A stretch of DNA of 64,000 nucleotides from Epiperipatus broadwayi (GCA_028023455.1 JAQFVV010000017.1:7100098-7164097), one strand, 5' to 3'. Counted from the first letter of the stretch, positions 34,789 through 45,077 are shown. A program made the numbers and translations. The notes: generated from the letters alone by a model not told the origin.

Positions 34789-35010
34789 TTTACAAAATAT
34801 TTAATATCATTTATGTTCTTTATTACTTTTTTACAATGCTTTTTACAACCCTCTATTGACGGTTTTATTTATCTCAGCAATCTTCTTCAGAACTTATATT
34901 TTCAAATCTTATATTTGAAAAGATAAGTAGAAGTTCTGAAGAAAACGTCAATAGTAGGTTGTAAAAAAGCATTTTAAAAAGTAATAAAGAACATAAATAA
35001 TATTAATATT
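34789..35010. repeat. Foldback element, arms about 100 bp
   Basis: The left arm (TTTATGTTCTTTATTACTTT through TTCTTCAGAAC) meets its reverse complement at right (GTTCTGAAGAA through AAAGTAATAAAGAACATAAA). The centre lies near 34905. Each arm carries CTGAAGA followed by ...CGTCAATAG, a faint echo of the ribozyme repeats. Confidence 0.6.
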
Positions 35011-35645
35011 ATATGGATTTGGCAATATAGTAAGATAAAGTTACAATACTTCATAAAAAAAATATTTACTATATATACTGAGCTGATATTTTAAGTCAGC
35101 TCATATATATATAAGCTCACATATTTATAATTTCGTCATAGATATTTTCCGAAGTTAAATAGTTGTAAAATAAAAATTAACAAATGATTTTAATTTAATG
35201 GGAAGGGTAAAATCTTAAACTTTTATTTTTGCTATAGATTTGAGAAAAAATTTTTTAAAAAAAAGAAAAAAGATAAAATATAATTTATTGTCAAAAATGT
35301 TAAAAGTGTTTAATTAAAAGGGAGAAAACTCGAGAGATAAAAGGGTGGGGGAAAGAAAACAAAATTAGATTGTTGGTAGTAATTAGACTCTATTGTTGAA
35401 ACTTTCACAAACTAAAAGTATTTGGTTAATAATTGCTGTTACGCTAATTAAAAAGAAAAAAAAAAGATAAGAGAAAGGGAGATAAAATCGTTTTTAGAGT
35501 AAGTCAGTTGACTTGAGAGACCAGCAAGGACAATAAAGAAAAAAAAAAGAGAGAAGCTGTGCTCCGAATCAAAAATTATTATAGAAATTTATTTTGCGGA
35601 CTCTTTTCAAATGCATAGCGGCTAAAGCTATCAAAACCTTCCCCT

Positions 35646-35843
35646 TTGGGGAATTGGCCGCCACTCCATCTGAATGAAGCTACCGAAAGAGTCAAGGAAT
35701 GGAAAGAAATGTATATTGCTAGCCGGACAACCAAAGGAACACCCATGGACACACCAGAATTCTCATATACAAGGACAAAGGCACGACAAATGGAATGTGA
35801 ATCTATGAAAGTCAGGCCACTTCGCTCTGATCGATCAGGGTAA
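35646..35843 (+). CDS. Small open frame inside the 5' LTR
   Basis: 65 codons, beginning MGNWPPLHLNEATERVKEW, upstream of the TATA box. The 3' LTR copy (41362-41559) keeps it open with three changed residues. Base composition is richer in G+C than the rest of U3. I know no family for it. It may be a captured fragment or simply open by chance in a GC-richer part of the LTR. Confidence 0.25.
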   Translation: MGNWPPLHLNEATERVKEWKEMYIASRTTKGTPMDTPEFSYTRTKARQMECESMKVRPLRSDRSG

Positions 35844-36084
35844 TTATAAACTTTTCAATTAATGGGAACTTTAGTTAAAGCGTAATAGAACTTTATTTTT
35901 GATTTATCTTTCGTTTGTTATATTTGTTACGAATGTTTCAACAATAGAGGTGGGGAAATAAATTTATTTAATATTGTAAACTATTTATGTTAATTCTCGT
36001 TAAATATTTTTATGCAATATTGGTATGACTGTATATTAAATTATTTAATATCTGTTCGATCTAGAGGGTAACAACAGGGTGGGG

Positions 36085-36091
36085 TATAAAA
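36085..36091 (+). promoter_or_regulatory. LTR TATA box
   Basis: GGGGTATAAAAGTGC is a strong TATA context. With AATAAA about 140 bp later, it suggests that the R region lies between about 36115 and 36250. The same pair is in the 3' LTR, with TATAAAA at 41801-41807. Confidence 0.7.
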
Positions 36092-36745
36092 GTGCACTGC
36101 CAAGCAACAGAGAACCTTAGGGCGTTACTTGCTTGTTAGCAGAAAATAAGGGAAGTGTTGAAAGTATAAGAAAACGAAAGACACTTATACGTTCATTTTA
36201 AGTTTTTGCAAGTTATTTATTTACCAAATAAAGTGGGGTTTAAAAATAAACTTCAGGAAAGATTATATACTATAAGTCGCCTTTGTATACACGCCTGCTA
36301 GAATCCGCAGTGTTAGTGTCGGCGCGAGTAAATCCATGGTAGATATTTGGGAAGAATACTTAGAAAGTTAACAGTTTGAAAATCAGAAATTGTAAGTCAG
36401 TTCTCTCTGGATCGGGCAGAAATATAATGTTATTAATAATAATAATAATAAAGGAAAGTAATTTTTTTGTATCCAACGTATATTTGAATTCTTTAATTAT
36501 TTATAATAATTAGTTAGTGTCCTTAAGTGAAAACCCCTGTCAGATTATAAACAAAATTTGTAATCGGTGAATCGCCGTTCGAAAATAAATAAGACCAGGT
36601 TTACGTAAAGCTTCGTGGCCAGGTTCCAAGAGAGAAATCCTTGGTGGCGCCCTCGGCGGCGATTCTAATAATTAAGATTCAGTTATTAGGGGAAGGAAAA
36701 GAGTTGTAGTGTCACAGAGGAGGTAAGAGGAGGAAAGTTAGAAAA

Positions 36746-36770
36746 TGGCGCTTCCAACGTGTCGGGCTCG
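36746..36770 (+). other. Primer-binding site, tRNA-Lys-like
   Basis: TGGCGC, then CCAACGTG, then GGGCTCG, with two 2-base additions, parallel the complement of a tRNA-Lys 3' end. It begins 10 nt after the LTR match ends. The additions make the assignment tentative. Confidence 0.5.
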
Positions 36771-36851
36771 TTAACAAGAGAAACGCCCAGAGACCAGAGT
36801 TAAAAAAAAAAAAAAAAAAAAAATTTTTTTGAGTAAGGGGGTGGATTTCAG

Positions 36852-38243
36852 ATGGGATTACGGGGTCAGTACTCCATCGGGGGAGAGTTAGTACTACAGG
36901 AAGTAATTGAAAATATAGCTCGAGTAAAAATGCAAGACGGAATGGAGATAATAATTTTCGAAGGGAAAAATGAGGGAACATTATTCGAACACATAGAAAG
37001 TCTAGAAGAGTGTTTCGATATATACAAAGTAGGAGAGAAGGTAAAAATAATCATAGCAAGTAGCTATCTGGAAGGCACAGCAAGAGAATGGTGGAGAACT
37101 ATATATGAGAAGCCCGATAGTTTTAAACAGTACACTAAAGCTCTGATACGAAGATTTTGGAACGTAGAAAGGCAAGAAAGATTACAAAGGGACGTAGAAA
37201 CGGAAAAATATTCAAAAGAAAAGGGGATGGGGTATAGACAATTTTTCTTGAAACAAATGGCGAAGTTAAGAAGAGTAATCGAATATCCGATTCCAGAATG
37301 CCAGATTATGAATATAATAAGCAGAAATATGCCAAGAAATATACAGAATAGATTAAAGACGTGCATATACAAAGGGTTAGAGGAAGTCTTGGAAGCACTA
37401 AGGGATGAGGAAAACATGCAGCAACAAGAAGAGGGAGAAGAAACGCATCCCAAATTATTAAACGTTATTATAGAAGAAGAAGAAAGAATTCAGACAATGG
37501 CGGAGCAAACGTGCCCTGTGATTGCAGTAAAATTACAGGGGATTGAAGTACAAGCTCTGTTGGACTCGGGGAGCCAGGTCTCCATAATCTCGAACAAAAT
37601 GCTCAATCAAATCAGAAGTCAGAAGGGATCACTGCATACGTTACCATTAAAGAAATCGGAAATAACTATGGCAAATGGAAAAAAAGTCAAACTCGACCCC
37701 GTGCAAGTATATGGAGAAATACAAGTGGGGAAAAAAAATATAATACAACATACGCTATTATCTATGCCAGGTTTAATAGAAGATATGATACTGGGGTCTG
37801 ACTTTATGTATCAAACGGGGACAAAAATCAATTTTAATGAAAAGGTAGTAATAATAAAAAATGAAAAAGTACCCTTTAGTGATCGTAGTAAACTAAGCGA
37901 TAGGATAGCATGTGTGAGAGTAGATGATATTGATATGGAGATAGACAATAAAGTAAGCAAGTTAGAAAAGAATAATAGTGAATGGAAAGACCGACTTAGA
38001 GAGATATTGCAGCGGCACAAACAAGTGTTTGCTACGAATCCTGGGATTATAAAGGGTTATACGCATCGTATCAAAGTAAAAACAGAGACTCACTTCCAGG
38101 GCAGGTCATACCCCGTTCCAGTTAAATATAAAAGTGAAGTAGACAAACAAATACAACAGATGGAAAAATGGGGTATCATAAAAAAACAGCAATCCCCATA
38201 TATTAATCCTCTGGTGATCGTAAAAAAAAAGACGGTTCAATGA
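36852..38243 (+). CDS. Gag-protease and start of RT (retrotransposon)
   Basis: 463 codons. Residues 1 to about 215 are Gag-like, with the EWWRTIYE segment near 79-86 typical of retrotransposon Gag. No CCHC zinc knuckle is seen. The aspartic protease follows, with LLDSGSQVS and catalytic D238, and a GSDF segment near 315. From about 380 the RT fingers begin (WGIIKKQQSPYINPLVIVKK). The frame then runs into a nine-A run at 38222-38230 and stops six codons later, while the RT continues in the -1 frame at 38240. I chose the start as the first ATG after the primer site and A-run. Other starts are possible. A long A run followed by T (36801-36829) sits just upstream. Confidence 0.85.
   Translation: MGLRGQYSIGGELVLQEVIENIARVKMQDGMEIIIFEGKNEGTLFEHIESLEECFDIYKVGEKVKIIIASSYLEGTAREWWRTIYEKPDSFKQYTKALIRRFWNVERQERLQRDVETEKYSKEKGMGYRQFFLKQMAKLRRVIEYPIPECQIMNIISRNMPRNIQNRLKTCIYKGLEEVLEALRDEENMQQQEEGEETHPKLLNVIIEEEERIQTMAEQTCPVIAVKLQGIEVQALLDSGSQVSIISNKMLNQIRSQKGSLHTLPLKKSEITMANGKKVKLDPVQVYGEIQVGKKNIIQHTLLSMPGLIEDMILGSDFMYQTGTKINFNEKVVIIKNEKVPFSDRSKLSDRIACVRVDDIDMEIDNKVSKLEKNNSEWKDRLREILQRHKQVFATNPGIIKGYTHRIKVKTETHFQGRSYPVPVKYKSEVDKQIQQMEKWGIIKKQQSPYINPLVIVKKKTVQ
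38222..38230 (+). other. A9 run at the gag/RT frame break
   Basis: The homopolymer is where the protein moves to the -1 frame. It could be a one-base deletion, a sequencing or assembly error, or a slippery site. A shift within the RT fingers is not a usual programmed site, so deletion is favoured. Confidence 0.6.
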
Positions 38244-39721
38244 GAGTGTGTTTAGACGCGCGTCAGTTAAACGCCATTACGATACCTGATAGAGATGTGC
38301 CGCCGCGTATCACAGACTTACTATTGGAATTTCGAGAGAAGAAATATTTTTCGTCTTTCGATCTAACATCGAGTTATTGGCAGATGCCACTACATGTAGA
38401 AGACCAAAAATACACCGCATTTAGATATGAGGGATATACATATGTGTTTCAGCGAGTGCCATTTGGGTTGGTTAACAGTGGATCGGGGTTGCTTCGATGT
38501 TTGGATCAGGTGTTATCCGATAGGATAAAACAACTTATTGTATATTATATGGATGACGTTGTCATAGCATCACGGTCATCTCAAGAACATTTGGAAAGTT
38601 TAAATATATTTTTTCAAGAATGTCAGCAGAAAAATATGACGATAAATCTAAAAAAAAGTAATATATTGCAAAAAGAAATTTTGTTTTTAGGGCATCTCGT
38701 TTGTGCTCAAGGAGTGAGACCTCATCCCAATAAGATTGACGCTATAGGTCATTTTCCTCAACCTAAGAATAGAAAACAAATTAGGTCATTCTTAGGTATA
38801 TGTGGTTTTTATCAGAGGTTTTACGAGAATTTTTCTGTAGACATGGAAGCACTTTTACAACTGCTTAGAAAAGAAAGCAGGTGGGAGTGGACTAAAAAAC
38901 AAAGCGAGGCATTCAACAAAATTAAAGAAAATTTTGAAAAAAACGTCACACTCGCGTACCCGGATTTTAATAAACCTTTTATGCTCCAGACCGATAGCAG
39001 TAAAGTGGGGTTGGGGGCCATATTATTTCAAGAGAATAAAGAAAAAAGACCGCAAGTCTTGTATTTTTTAAGTAGAAATTTAAACTCTGCAGAAAGAAAT
39101 TATACGACTACGGAAAGAGAAGCACTGGCCATCATATGGGCGTTAAATAAACTTAAACATTTACTATTAGGATCCGAGATTATTATTATTACGGATCACA
39201 AGAGTCTAGAGTTTATAAATAAATGCTACTTAACAAATGATAGGCTTATAAGGTGGGCGTTATATTTACAAAGATTTAATTACCGAGTGGTTCATTGCTC
39301 AGGGAAGGAAAATATCGTGCCGGACATATTGAGTCGGAATCCGGTACCGGACACAGGCCAAAACTTAACATTAGAGGGAGCACGTTTAACTCCACTTATA
39401 ATAGATGCGGATAAGTCGATGGAAAGGGACATGAAGAGGATAAAAAATTTTCAGTCATCCGATCCCACATGCAAAAAGATAATTCAGTGTTACAATGATA
39501 CCGACCTACGCAAGCAAACCTACGCAAATAAAAATAGTAATAAAATAAATCGGTATAAAATGATAAACGGAACGTTGATGTTTCAGGTCAAAGAAGGAAC
39601 CGACTACTGGAGAATAGTCATACCCAAAAGCTTAAGAATGCGCTTAATAAATTATGTACATAGGACATTGGATAAATCCAAAATATGTTTGCATCTTTTA
39701 TGCATAAAAATCTTCACTTAA
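38240..39721 (+). CDS. Reverse transcriptase and RNase H (retrotransposon)
   Basis: 493 codons as read, without a natural start because it continues the preceding protein. RT motifs in order: RVCLDARQLN, FSSFDLTSSYWQMPL, FQRVPFGLVNS, then YMDD at residues 103-106 (the catalytic pair), and FLGHLV. RNase H follows from about 245, with TDSSKVGLGAILF (D252), the TEREALAI acidic residue near 294, and TDHKSL (D319), ending with a GKENIVPDILSR segment. The last 20 or so residues are out of frame with the integrase N-terminus, which marks a second frameshift between about 39670 and 39721. Confidence 0.9.
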   Translation: MRVCLDARQLNAITIPDRDVPPRITDLLLEFREKKYFSSFDLTSSYWQMPLHVEDQKYTAFRYEGYTYVFQRVPFGLVNSGSGLLRCLDQVLSDRIKQLIVYYMDDVVIASRSSQEHLESLNIFFQECQQKNMTINLKKSNILQKEILFLGHLVCAQGVRPHPNKIDAIGHFPQPKNRKQIRSFLGICGFYQRFYENFSVDMEALLQLLRKESRWEWTKKQSEAFNKIKENFEKNVTLAYPDFNKPFMLQTDSSKVGLGAILFQENKEKRPQVLYFLSRNLNSAERNYTTTEREALAIIWALNKLKHLLLGSEIIIITDHKSLEFINKCYLTNDRLIRWALYLQRFNYRVVHCSGKENIVPDILSRNPVPDTGQNLTLEGARLTPLIIDADKSMERDMKRIKNFQSSDPTCKKIIQCYNDTDLRKQTYANKNSNKINRYKMINGTLMFQVKEGTDYWRIVIPKSLRMRLINYVHRTLDKSKICLHLLCIKIFT

Positions 39722-40758
39722 ATGTATATACACATAATATAAAGACACTATATATCAGAGAACAAAGTATAAAATTAATTAAAGTGAATAAAATTTTGCA
39801 GAGGTGGTATTATTGGCCAAATATGTATAGGTCGATTATTAATATACTTCAGATGTGTCATGTATGCAGACAAAATAAACCGGCGAATAAAAATTATGCG
39901 GGAATATTGACTCCTATTATAGCCCAAAACCCAAATGAATTGTTGGCCATCGATTTTTATGGCCCATTACCTTCGTTTCGTCGATATAAATATATCTTGG
40001 CGACGTTCGACGTGTTTTCGAAGCTGGTACGGGCTTACCCATTGCACAAAGTTGATACAAAAAATTCTATTGCTGTTTTAAAGAAGAAACAATTCGTTCA
40101 GGTGGGAAGGCCGCGTGCAATTTTGAGTGACCATGGGACGCCATTTATATCGAAGGAATGGAAAAGTTGGATACAACAGGAAAACATACACCATATCCTA
40201 ACTTCTATAAGAAATCCCCAATCTAACTCGTGTGAAAGGGTTATGAAGGAATTGGGAAACTTATTTCGTGCACATTTGAAGGAAAATCATAAACATTGGG
40301 TGAAAGTACTTCCTCAAATAGTGAAAATTATTAATTGCATTTACCATGAGTCTACTGGGTTTGCTCCTGAACGATTACATTATGGCCATCTTGAACCTTC
40401 CCTTCTCAAGTGTCGCTTGCCTGCCGAGAATGAAACAGTAGACATAGCGAAGGATCGGAGTTGCGCCAGAGAGCGATTAAAGTAAAAAGCTGAACAGAGA
40501 AAGAAAAGAGGGAATAATAGTCCAGTACATTTTAAGATAGGAGATTGGGTTTATGTCAAACCTCAGCCTGTGAGTAAAATGAGCGAGAAGCAATATAAGA
40601 AAATTTTCCCTTTATTTGAAGGTCCGTACAAAATCATTCAAAAATGCGGTCCTAATGCATTCATGATTCTAGGAAAGAAAGGTAAGAAGGGAGCGTATAA
40701 CGCAAGATCTTTAAAACCTTGTAAGGGAGAATGGGACAAGTCACCTCAGGGCAATTAA
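39685..40758 (+). CDS. Integrase with one internal stop (retrotransposon)
   Basis: Starts within the end of the RT-RNase H frame. The CHVC pair of the zinc-binding domain is at residues 58-61, but the two histidines are disrupted by the upstream frameshift. The catalytic core has D90 (LAIDFYGPLP), D149 (ILSDHGTPF) and E184 (NSCERVMKE), with exactly 35 residues between D149 and E184. After a TAA at 40483-40485, the same frame stays open to 40758 and reads GDWVYVKPQ and FEGPYKII, the usual C-terminal DNA-binding part. No chromodomain is evident. Confidence 0.88.
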
Positions 40759-40785
40759 AGTTTTTTTTTTATTGTTTTTTTTATA

Positions 40786-40800
40786 TGACAAATGGGGCAA
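40786..40800 (+). other. Polypurine-like tract before the 3' LTR
   Basis: GACAAATGGGGCAA directly precedes the LTR TGAGCTG. It is short and interrupted, but in the expected place for plus-strand priming. Confidence 0.4.
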
Positions 40801-42454
40801 TGAGCTGATATTTTAAGTCAGCTCATATATATATAAGCTCACATATTTATAATTTCGTCATAGATATTTTCCGAAGTTAAATAGTTGTAAAATAAAAATT
40901 AACAAATGATTTTAATTTAATGGGAAGGGTAAAATCTTAAACTTTTATTTTTGCTATAGATTTGAGAAAAAATTTTTAAAAAAAGATAAAATATAATTTA
41001 TTGTCAAAAATGTTAAAAGTGTTTAATTAAAAGGGAGAAAACTCGAGAGATAAAAGGGTGGGGAAAAGAAAACAAAATTAGATTGTTGGTAGTAATTAGA
41101 CTCTATTGTTGAAACTTTCACAAACTAAAAGTATTTGGTTAATAATTGCTGTTACGCTAATTAAAAAGAAAAAAAAAAGATAAGAGAAAGGGAGATAAAA
41201 TCGTTTTTTTTAGAGTAAGTCAGTTGACTTGAGAGACCAGCAAGGACAATAAAGAAAAAAAAAAGAGAGAAGCTGTGCTCCGAATCAAAAATTATTATAG
41301 AAATTTATTTTGCGGACTCTTTTCAAATGCATAGCAGCTAAAGCTATCAAAACCTTCCCCTTTGGGGAATTGGCCGCCACTCCATCTGAATGAAGCTACC
41401 GAAAGAGTCAAGGAATGGAAAGAAATGTATATTGCTAGCCAGACAACCAAAGGAACACCCATGGACACACCAGAATTCTCATATATAAGGACAAAGGCAC
41501 GACAAATGGAATGTGAATCTATGAAAGTCAGGCCACTTTGCTCTGATCGATCAGGGTAATTATAAACTTTTCAATTAATGGGAACTTTAGTTAAAGCGTA
41601 ATAGAACTTTATTTTTGATTTATTTTTCGTTTGTTATATTTGTTACGAATGTTTCAACAATAGAGGTGGGGAAATAAATTTATTTAATATTGTAAACTAT
41701 TTATGTTAATTCTCGTTAAATATTTTTATGCAATATTGGTATGACTGTATATTAAATTATTTAATATCTGTTCGATCTAGAGGGTAACAACAGGGTGGGG
41801 TATAAAAGTGCGCTGCCAAGCAACAGAGAACCTTAGGGCGTTACTTGCTTGTTAGCAGAAAATAAGGGAAGTGTTGAAAGTATAAGAAAATGAAAGACAC
41901 TTATACGTTCATTTTAAGTTTTTGCAAGTTATTTATTTACCAAATAAAGTGGGGTTTAAAAATAAACTTCAGGAAAGATTATATACTATAAGTCGCCTTT
42001 GTATACATGCCTGCTAGAATCCGCAGTGTTAGTGTCGGCGTGAGTAAATCCATGGTAGATATTTGGGAAGAATACTTAGAAAGTTAACAGTTTGAAAATC
42101 AGAAATTGTAAGTCAGTTCTCTCTGGATCGGGCAGAAATATAATGTTATTAATAATAATAATAATAATAAAGGAAAGTAATTTTTTTGTATCCAACGTAT
42201 ATTAGAGTTCTTTAATTACTTATAATAATTAGTTAGTGTCCTTAAGTGAAAACCCCTGTCAGATTATAAACAAAATTTGTAATCGGTGAATCGCCGTTCG
42301 AAAATAAATAAGACCAGGTTTACGTAAAGCTTCGTGGCCAGGTTCCAAGAGAGAAATCCTTGGTGGCGCCCTCGGCGGCGATTCTAATAATTAAGATTCA
42401 GTTATTAGGGGAAGGAAAAGAGTTGTAGTGTCACAGAGGAGGTAAGAGGAGGAA
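40801..42454 (+). repeat. 3' LTR
   Basis: About 1654 bp and nearly identical to the 5' LTR. Of the differences I could list, seven are CpG to TpG or CpA type: positions 35619, 35724, 35823, 36175, 36292 and 36325 keep CpG in the 5' LTR, and 41811 keeps it in the 3' LTR. The small frame is at 41362-41559 and the TATA box at 41801. Confidence 0.9.
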
Positions 42455-42639
42455 TTTTAACATAAATTTGTAGATTTAATGCCTTTAACATGTTTATGAT
42501 ATAAAATGTAATATAGATATTTGAGAGTATGTATTTAATATAAACAAATATTTTTATTTTAAATAAAATCTATATTAACAAAAAACAAAAATTATATGCA
42601 TTTTTGCAATAATTATTTACTTAAAAAGAAGAACTCAGA

Positions 42640-42800
42640 TTTTCAACTCCCTGCAGCTAGCTATTCATTCTATCTTATACAACTGATACACATGACCACA
42701 TACATGTAAAAAAGATAAATGATCTCCAATATACATATTTCATGCTGAACTAGCACTCATCAGTTGTTCCTGATCACTATCTTCCACACAATTATTTATA
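42640..42800 (-). mobile_element. Hh2 ribozyme repeat, short copy
   Basis: A minus-strand fragment including ACATGACCACATACATG, the ribozyme, and GATAGTGATCAGG upstream of it. It lies 190 bp after the LTR element. Confidence 0.65.
42725..42768 (-). ncRNA. Hammerhead-like ribozyme (Hh2), weak stem I
   Basis: The core CTGATGA, stem II (G)TGCT-AGTTC-AGCA(T), GAAA and AT-ATGT-ATA are all present. Stem I pairs only over three bases (CAA with TTG). Confidence 0.5.
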
Positions 42801-43504
42801 TATAAATTTTAAATTATAGATCTCCATACTTATATATTAATTTAGAAGTTTTATCTTTAATTAAATAATACTTTTTTTAAATTTTTTTACATTATTTCCA
42901 TAATGCATATGGATACAGACCAGCGCTTGACCATTTTCCCCCATTATTAAAGTATATATTCCAATCATTGTCAAGTTAAAAATCATTTCACACCGTATTG
43001 TTCATATATTTTTTAGAGCATGCAGTAAAACTATAAATATGTAAGGATTCAATGTATAATTGATTTTAATGTTTAGATAATCTAAGTTTATATATTTATG
43101 AACAGTTACTAATAATTTTAAGTACATGTAAATATTTTTATTGCTGTTTAAATATAAATGTTTAGATGTAAATATTTCATGGAATAATCAGAAAAAGGAG
43201 AAAGACTTTTTCATTTGACCTTCAACTATATATATTATAAACAAATGAACATGCATAGCTAAAAAAACTGAAACTTTATATTAGTGGGAATCTTAGTTTA
43301 TAAATTCATCAAGCCCATTTATTATTTCAAATATTAAATTAAATACTAATAATTTTGATTGTATGTAAATACAAATTGTCCTAATAAATCCAAACATGAT
43401 TGTTTCATGAAGTATGGATGCACTTACATAGCACTGTAAAAGTTTTCAAGAAAGTATTTTTTTATTTAAAGTCATATATCATGTGACTTAATATGATAAG
43501 CTTG
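42801..43504. other. AT-rich DNA, no gene seen
   Basis: Nothing recognised. Confidence 0.4.
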
Positions 43505-43750
43505 TATTTATAAACTAAAATAAAGATCGTGCTAATAGCTCTAACAAGCTTTATCGATAAATGCTGCAAGAGAAAAGCATTTAAAATCTCTACCTAGAAA
43601 TTATCTCCAGCTCCAGACCAGCCTCACTGAGAAAAGCCAATAGCTAGAAAACAGTCTGGGGCTAATTTCTAGATAGAGATTTTAAATGCTTTCTCTTGCA
43701 GCATTTATCAATAAAGCTTGTTAGAGCTATTAGCATTCTCTTTATTTTAG
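43505..43750. mobile_element. Hh3 foldback with a decayed hammerhead at its centre
   Basis: The left arm (43515-43605) is the inverse of the right arm (43668-43745), with shared words such as GAGAAAGCATTTAAAATCTC and CTAATAGCTCTAACA. The roughly 60-bp centre is the ribozyme region 43620-43663. There AGCCTCA pairs with TGGGGCT over seven positions (one wobble), but the core is CTGAGAA rather than CTGANGA. Confidence 0.7.
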
Positions 43751-44818
43751 TTGATTTATTTGTTTACCTCTAGGATTGTCCACATTACTGAAGCATGGAA
43801 TTCTCTTAAGGAATATATAATGGATGCAAGTAAATTTATTTTTAGATTCACTTAAAAAAGAATTACGTCTGGTTTTCTGATAATAATATCATTTTCTGCT
43901 TGGCTAAATAACTTTAATATGAAATTTTGTAATAAATATAGAGATCTGAAGGCAGAAATTCAATATCTGACAGCAAGCCGTAAAATGATTGGCAAATTAA
44001 AACGATTAAAACATAATAATAATTTGATCATGATCACTAGATCCCCCCTTTTTTTCTTCTGATGCACTGAAAGCAGTATAAGTACCTAAGAAACAGTATC
44101 ACAATCTTGTTAAATCTAGCAATGGCATTTCTTTATGTGATAATGATCTTTTGAATAGATAGAAGAAGTGTTTTAATCATTCTTTGAATAATAATATAAG
44201 AACTGATATGATGACTTTTAATGATATATCCATTTCATACCCTCATTAAGATTTGGTCAAAGACATCCTGCTTAGTAAAAACAAAATAGTTCGTTGTTAT
44301 CTTAAAAATGCAAAGGCTGTCCATCCTGATAAATATCTGGAGAAATTTTAAAATGAGGTAATGATATGTTCAATTTTAAAATATTGGAATTTTTTAGCAA
44401 TATATGGACCTATAAAGTTGTGCTGCATGAATAATCTTAAGGATGCTTCAAAGGAATAAACAGACTTTTAAGGATTATTTTAAATAGCTTGCTTTTTGTC
44501 ATAGATGATTTTACCAGAACCTCAATGTGATTTTAGAGAATCAATAAGTCTTGTAGAGATATTTGTTGTCAGCAAACAAATATAAGAAAAGTGTCAGGAA
44601 CAAAAGAATAATTTATATATTGCTTTTGTTGATGAAATGAAAGGAAGTGTTATAACTATATGTAGAAAATATGAAACATTTGAAATGAAGACTGTTAAAC
44701 AAAGTTGTTTATTTATTTTACCGTTTTTTTCAATTTTTTGATAGTTGTTTTTACAACTGTTTATAGGGGGCTTAATGAAACTAGGATCAAAATGCAATGA
44801 AATTTTGATGTTGGAAAT

Positions 44819-44833
44819 TTGAATTTAAATTGA
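44819..44833. repeat. Left target-site duplication, 15 bp
   Basis: TTGAATTTAAATTGA is repeated exactly at 45063-45077, flanking the nested foldback. Confidence 0.9.
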
Positions 44834-45062
44834 AAGTTGTAATTATAAATTTATTTAAACGCACATTGATTACGTAAGTAATATTTACTAAGGCTGTAAC
44901 CTCAAGAATGTGCGCATAAAAATGCAATAGTAGGGACCTCTACAGGTTTTAACCACAAGCTTATGTTTTGGAAGAAAAGAAGGGACCTCTTTTCTTCCAA
45001 AACATAAGCTTGTGGTTAAGACCTGTAGAGGTCCCTACTATCGCATTTTTATGCCCACATTC
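44834..45062. mobile_element. Family D foldback, target duplication defined
   Basis: 229 bp, noncoding. After a 75-bp lead (AAGTTGTAATTATAAATTTA to AAGGCTGTAACC) there is a palindrome. Its left arm, GAATGTG to TTTTCTTCC, and its right arm, GGAAGAAAA to CACATTC, meet near 44978 around GGGACCTCT-type sequence. The copy at 63600-63760 shares the lead and left arm. A 15-bp duplication points to target-primed insertion, not to a cut-and-paste transposase. Confidence 0.85.
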
Positions 45063-45077
45063 TTGAATTTAAATTGA
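45063..45077. repeat. Right target-site duplication, 15 bp
   Basis: Exact partner of 44819-44833. Confidence 0.9.

Larger units (their letters stand above)
35079..36735 (+). repeat. 5' LTR
   Basis: About 1657 bp, starting TGAGCTGATATTTTAAG. It contains an 8-bp inverted repeat at its very edge (TGAGCTGA...TCAGCTCA), a TATAAAA promoter word at 36085-36091, a downstream AATAAA at 36227-36232, and a 65-codon open frame at 35646-35843. The 3' boundary is set where the two LTRs stop matching. Confidence 0.9.
35079..42454 (+). mobile_element. Gypsy/Ty3-type LTR retrotransposon, nearly complete
   Basis: A 7.4-kb element: 5' LTR (35079-36735), primer site, gag-protease, RT-RNase H, integrase, and 3' LTR (40801-42454). 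The domain order protease, RT, RNase H, integrase is that of the Gypsy/Ty3 group. No envelope frame is seen. The LTRs differ at roughly a dozen substitutions plus a few homopolymer indels, so the insertion is young. I could not find a convincing target duplication: TATATAC precedes it and TTTTAACA follows. Three lesions (about 38222-38230, 39670-39721 and 40483-40485) prevent full translation of this copy. Confidence 0.92.

Noticed and set aside
34880-34960. CTGAAGA followed by CGTC in the foldback arms, as a possible hammerhead
   Set aside because: CTGAAGA fits CTGANGA, but no stem II closes onto a GAAA, so there is no complete core.
36852-40758. Endogenous retrovirus
   Set aside because: There is no envelope frame between integrase and the 3' LTR, and the domain order and features fit a Gypsy/Ty3 retrotransposon.
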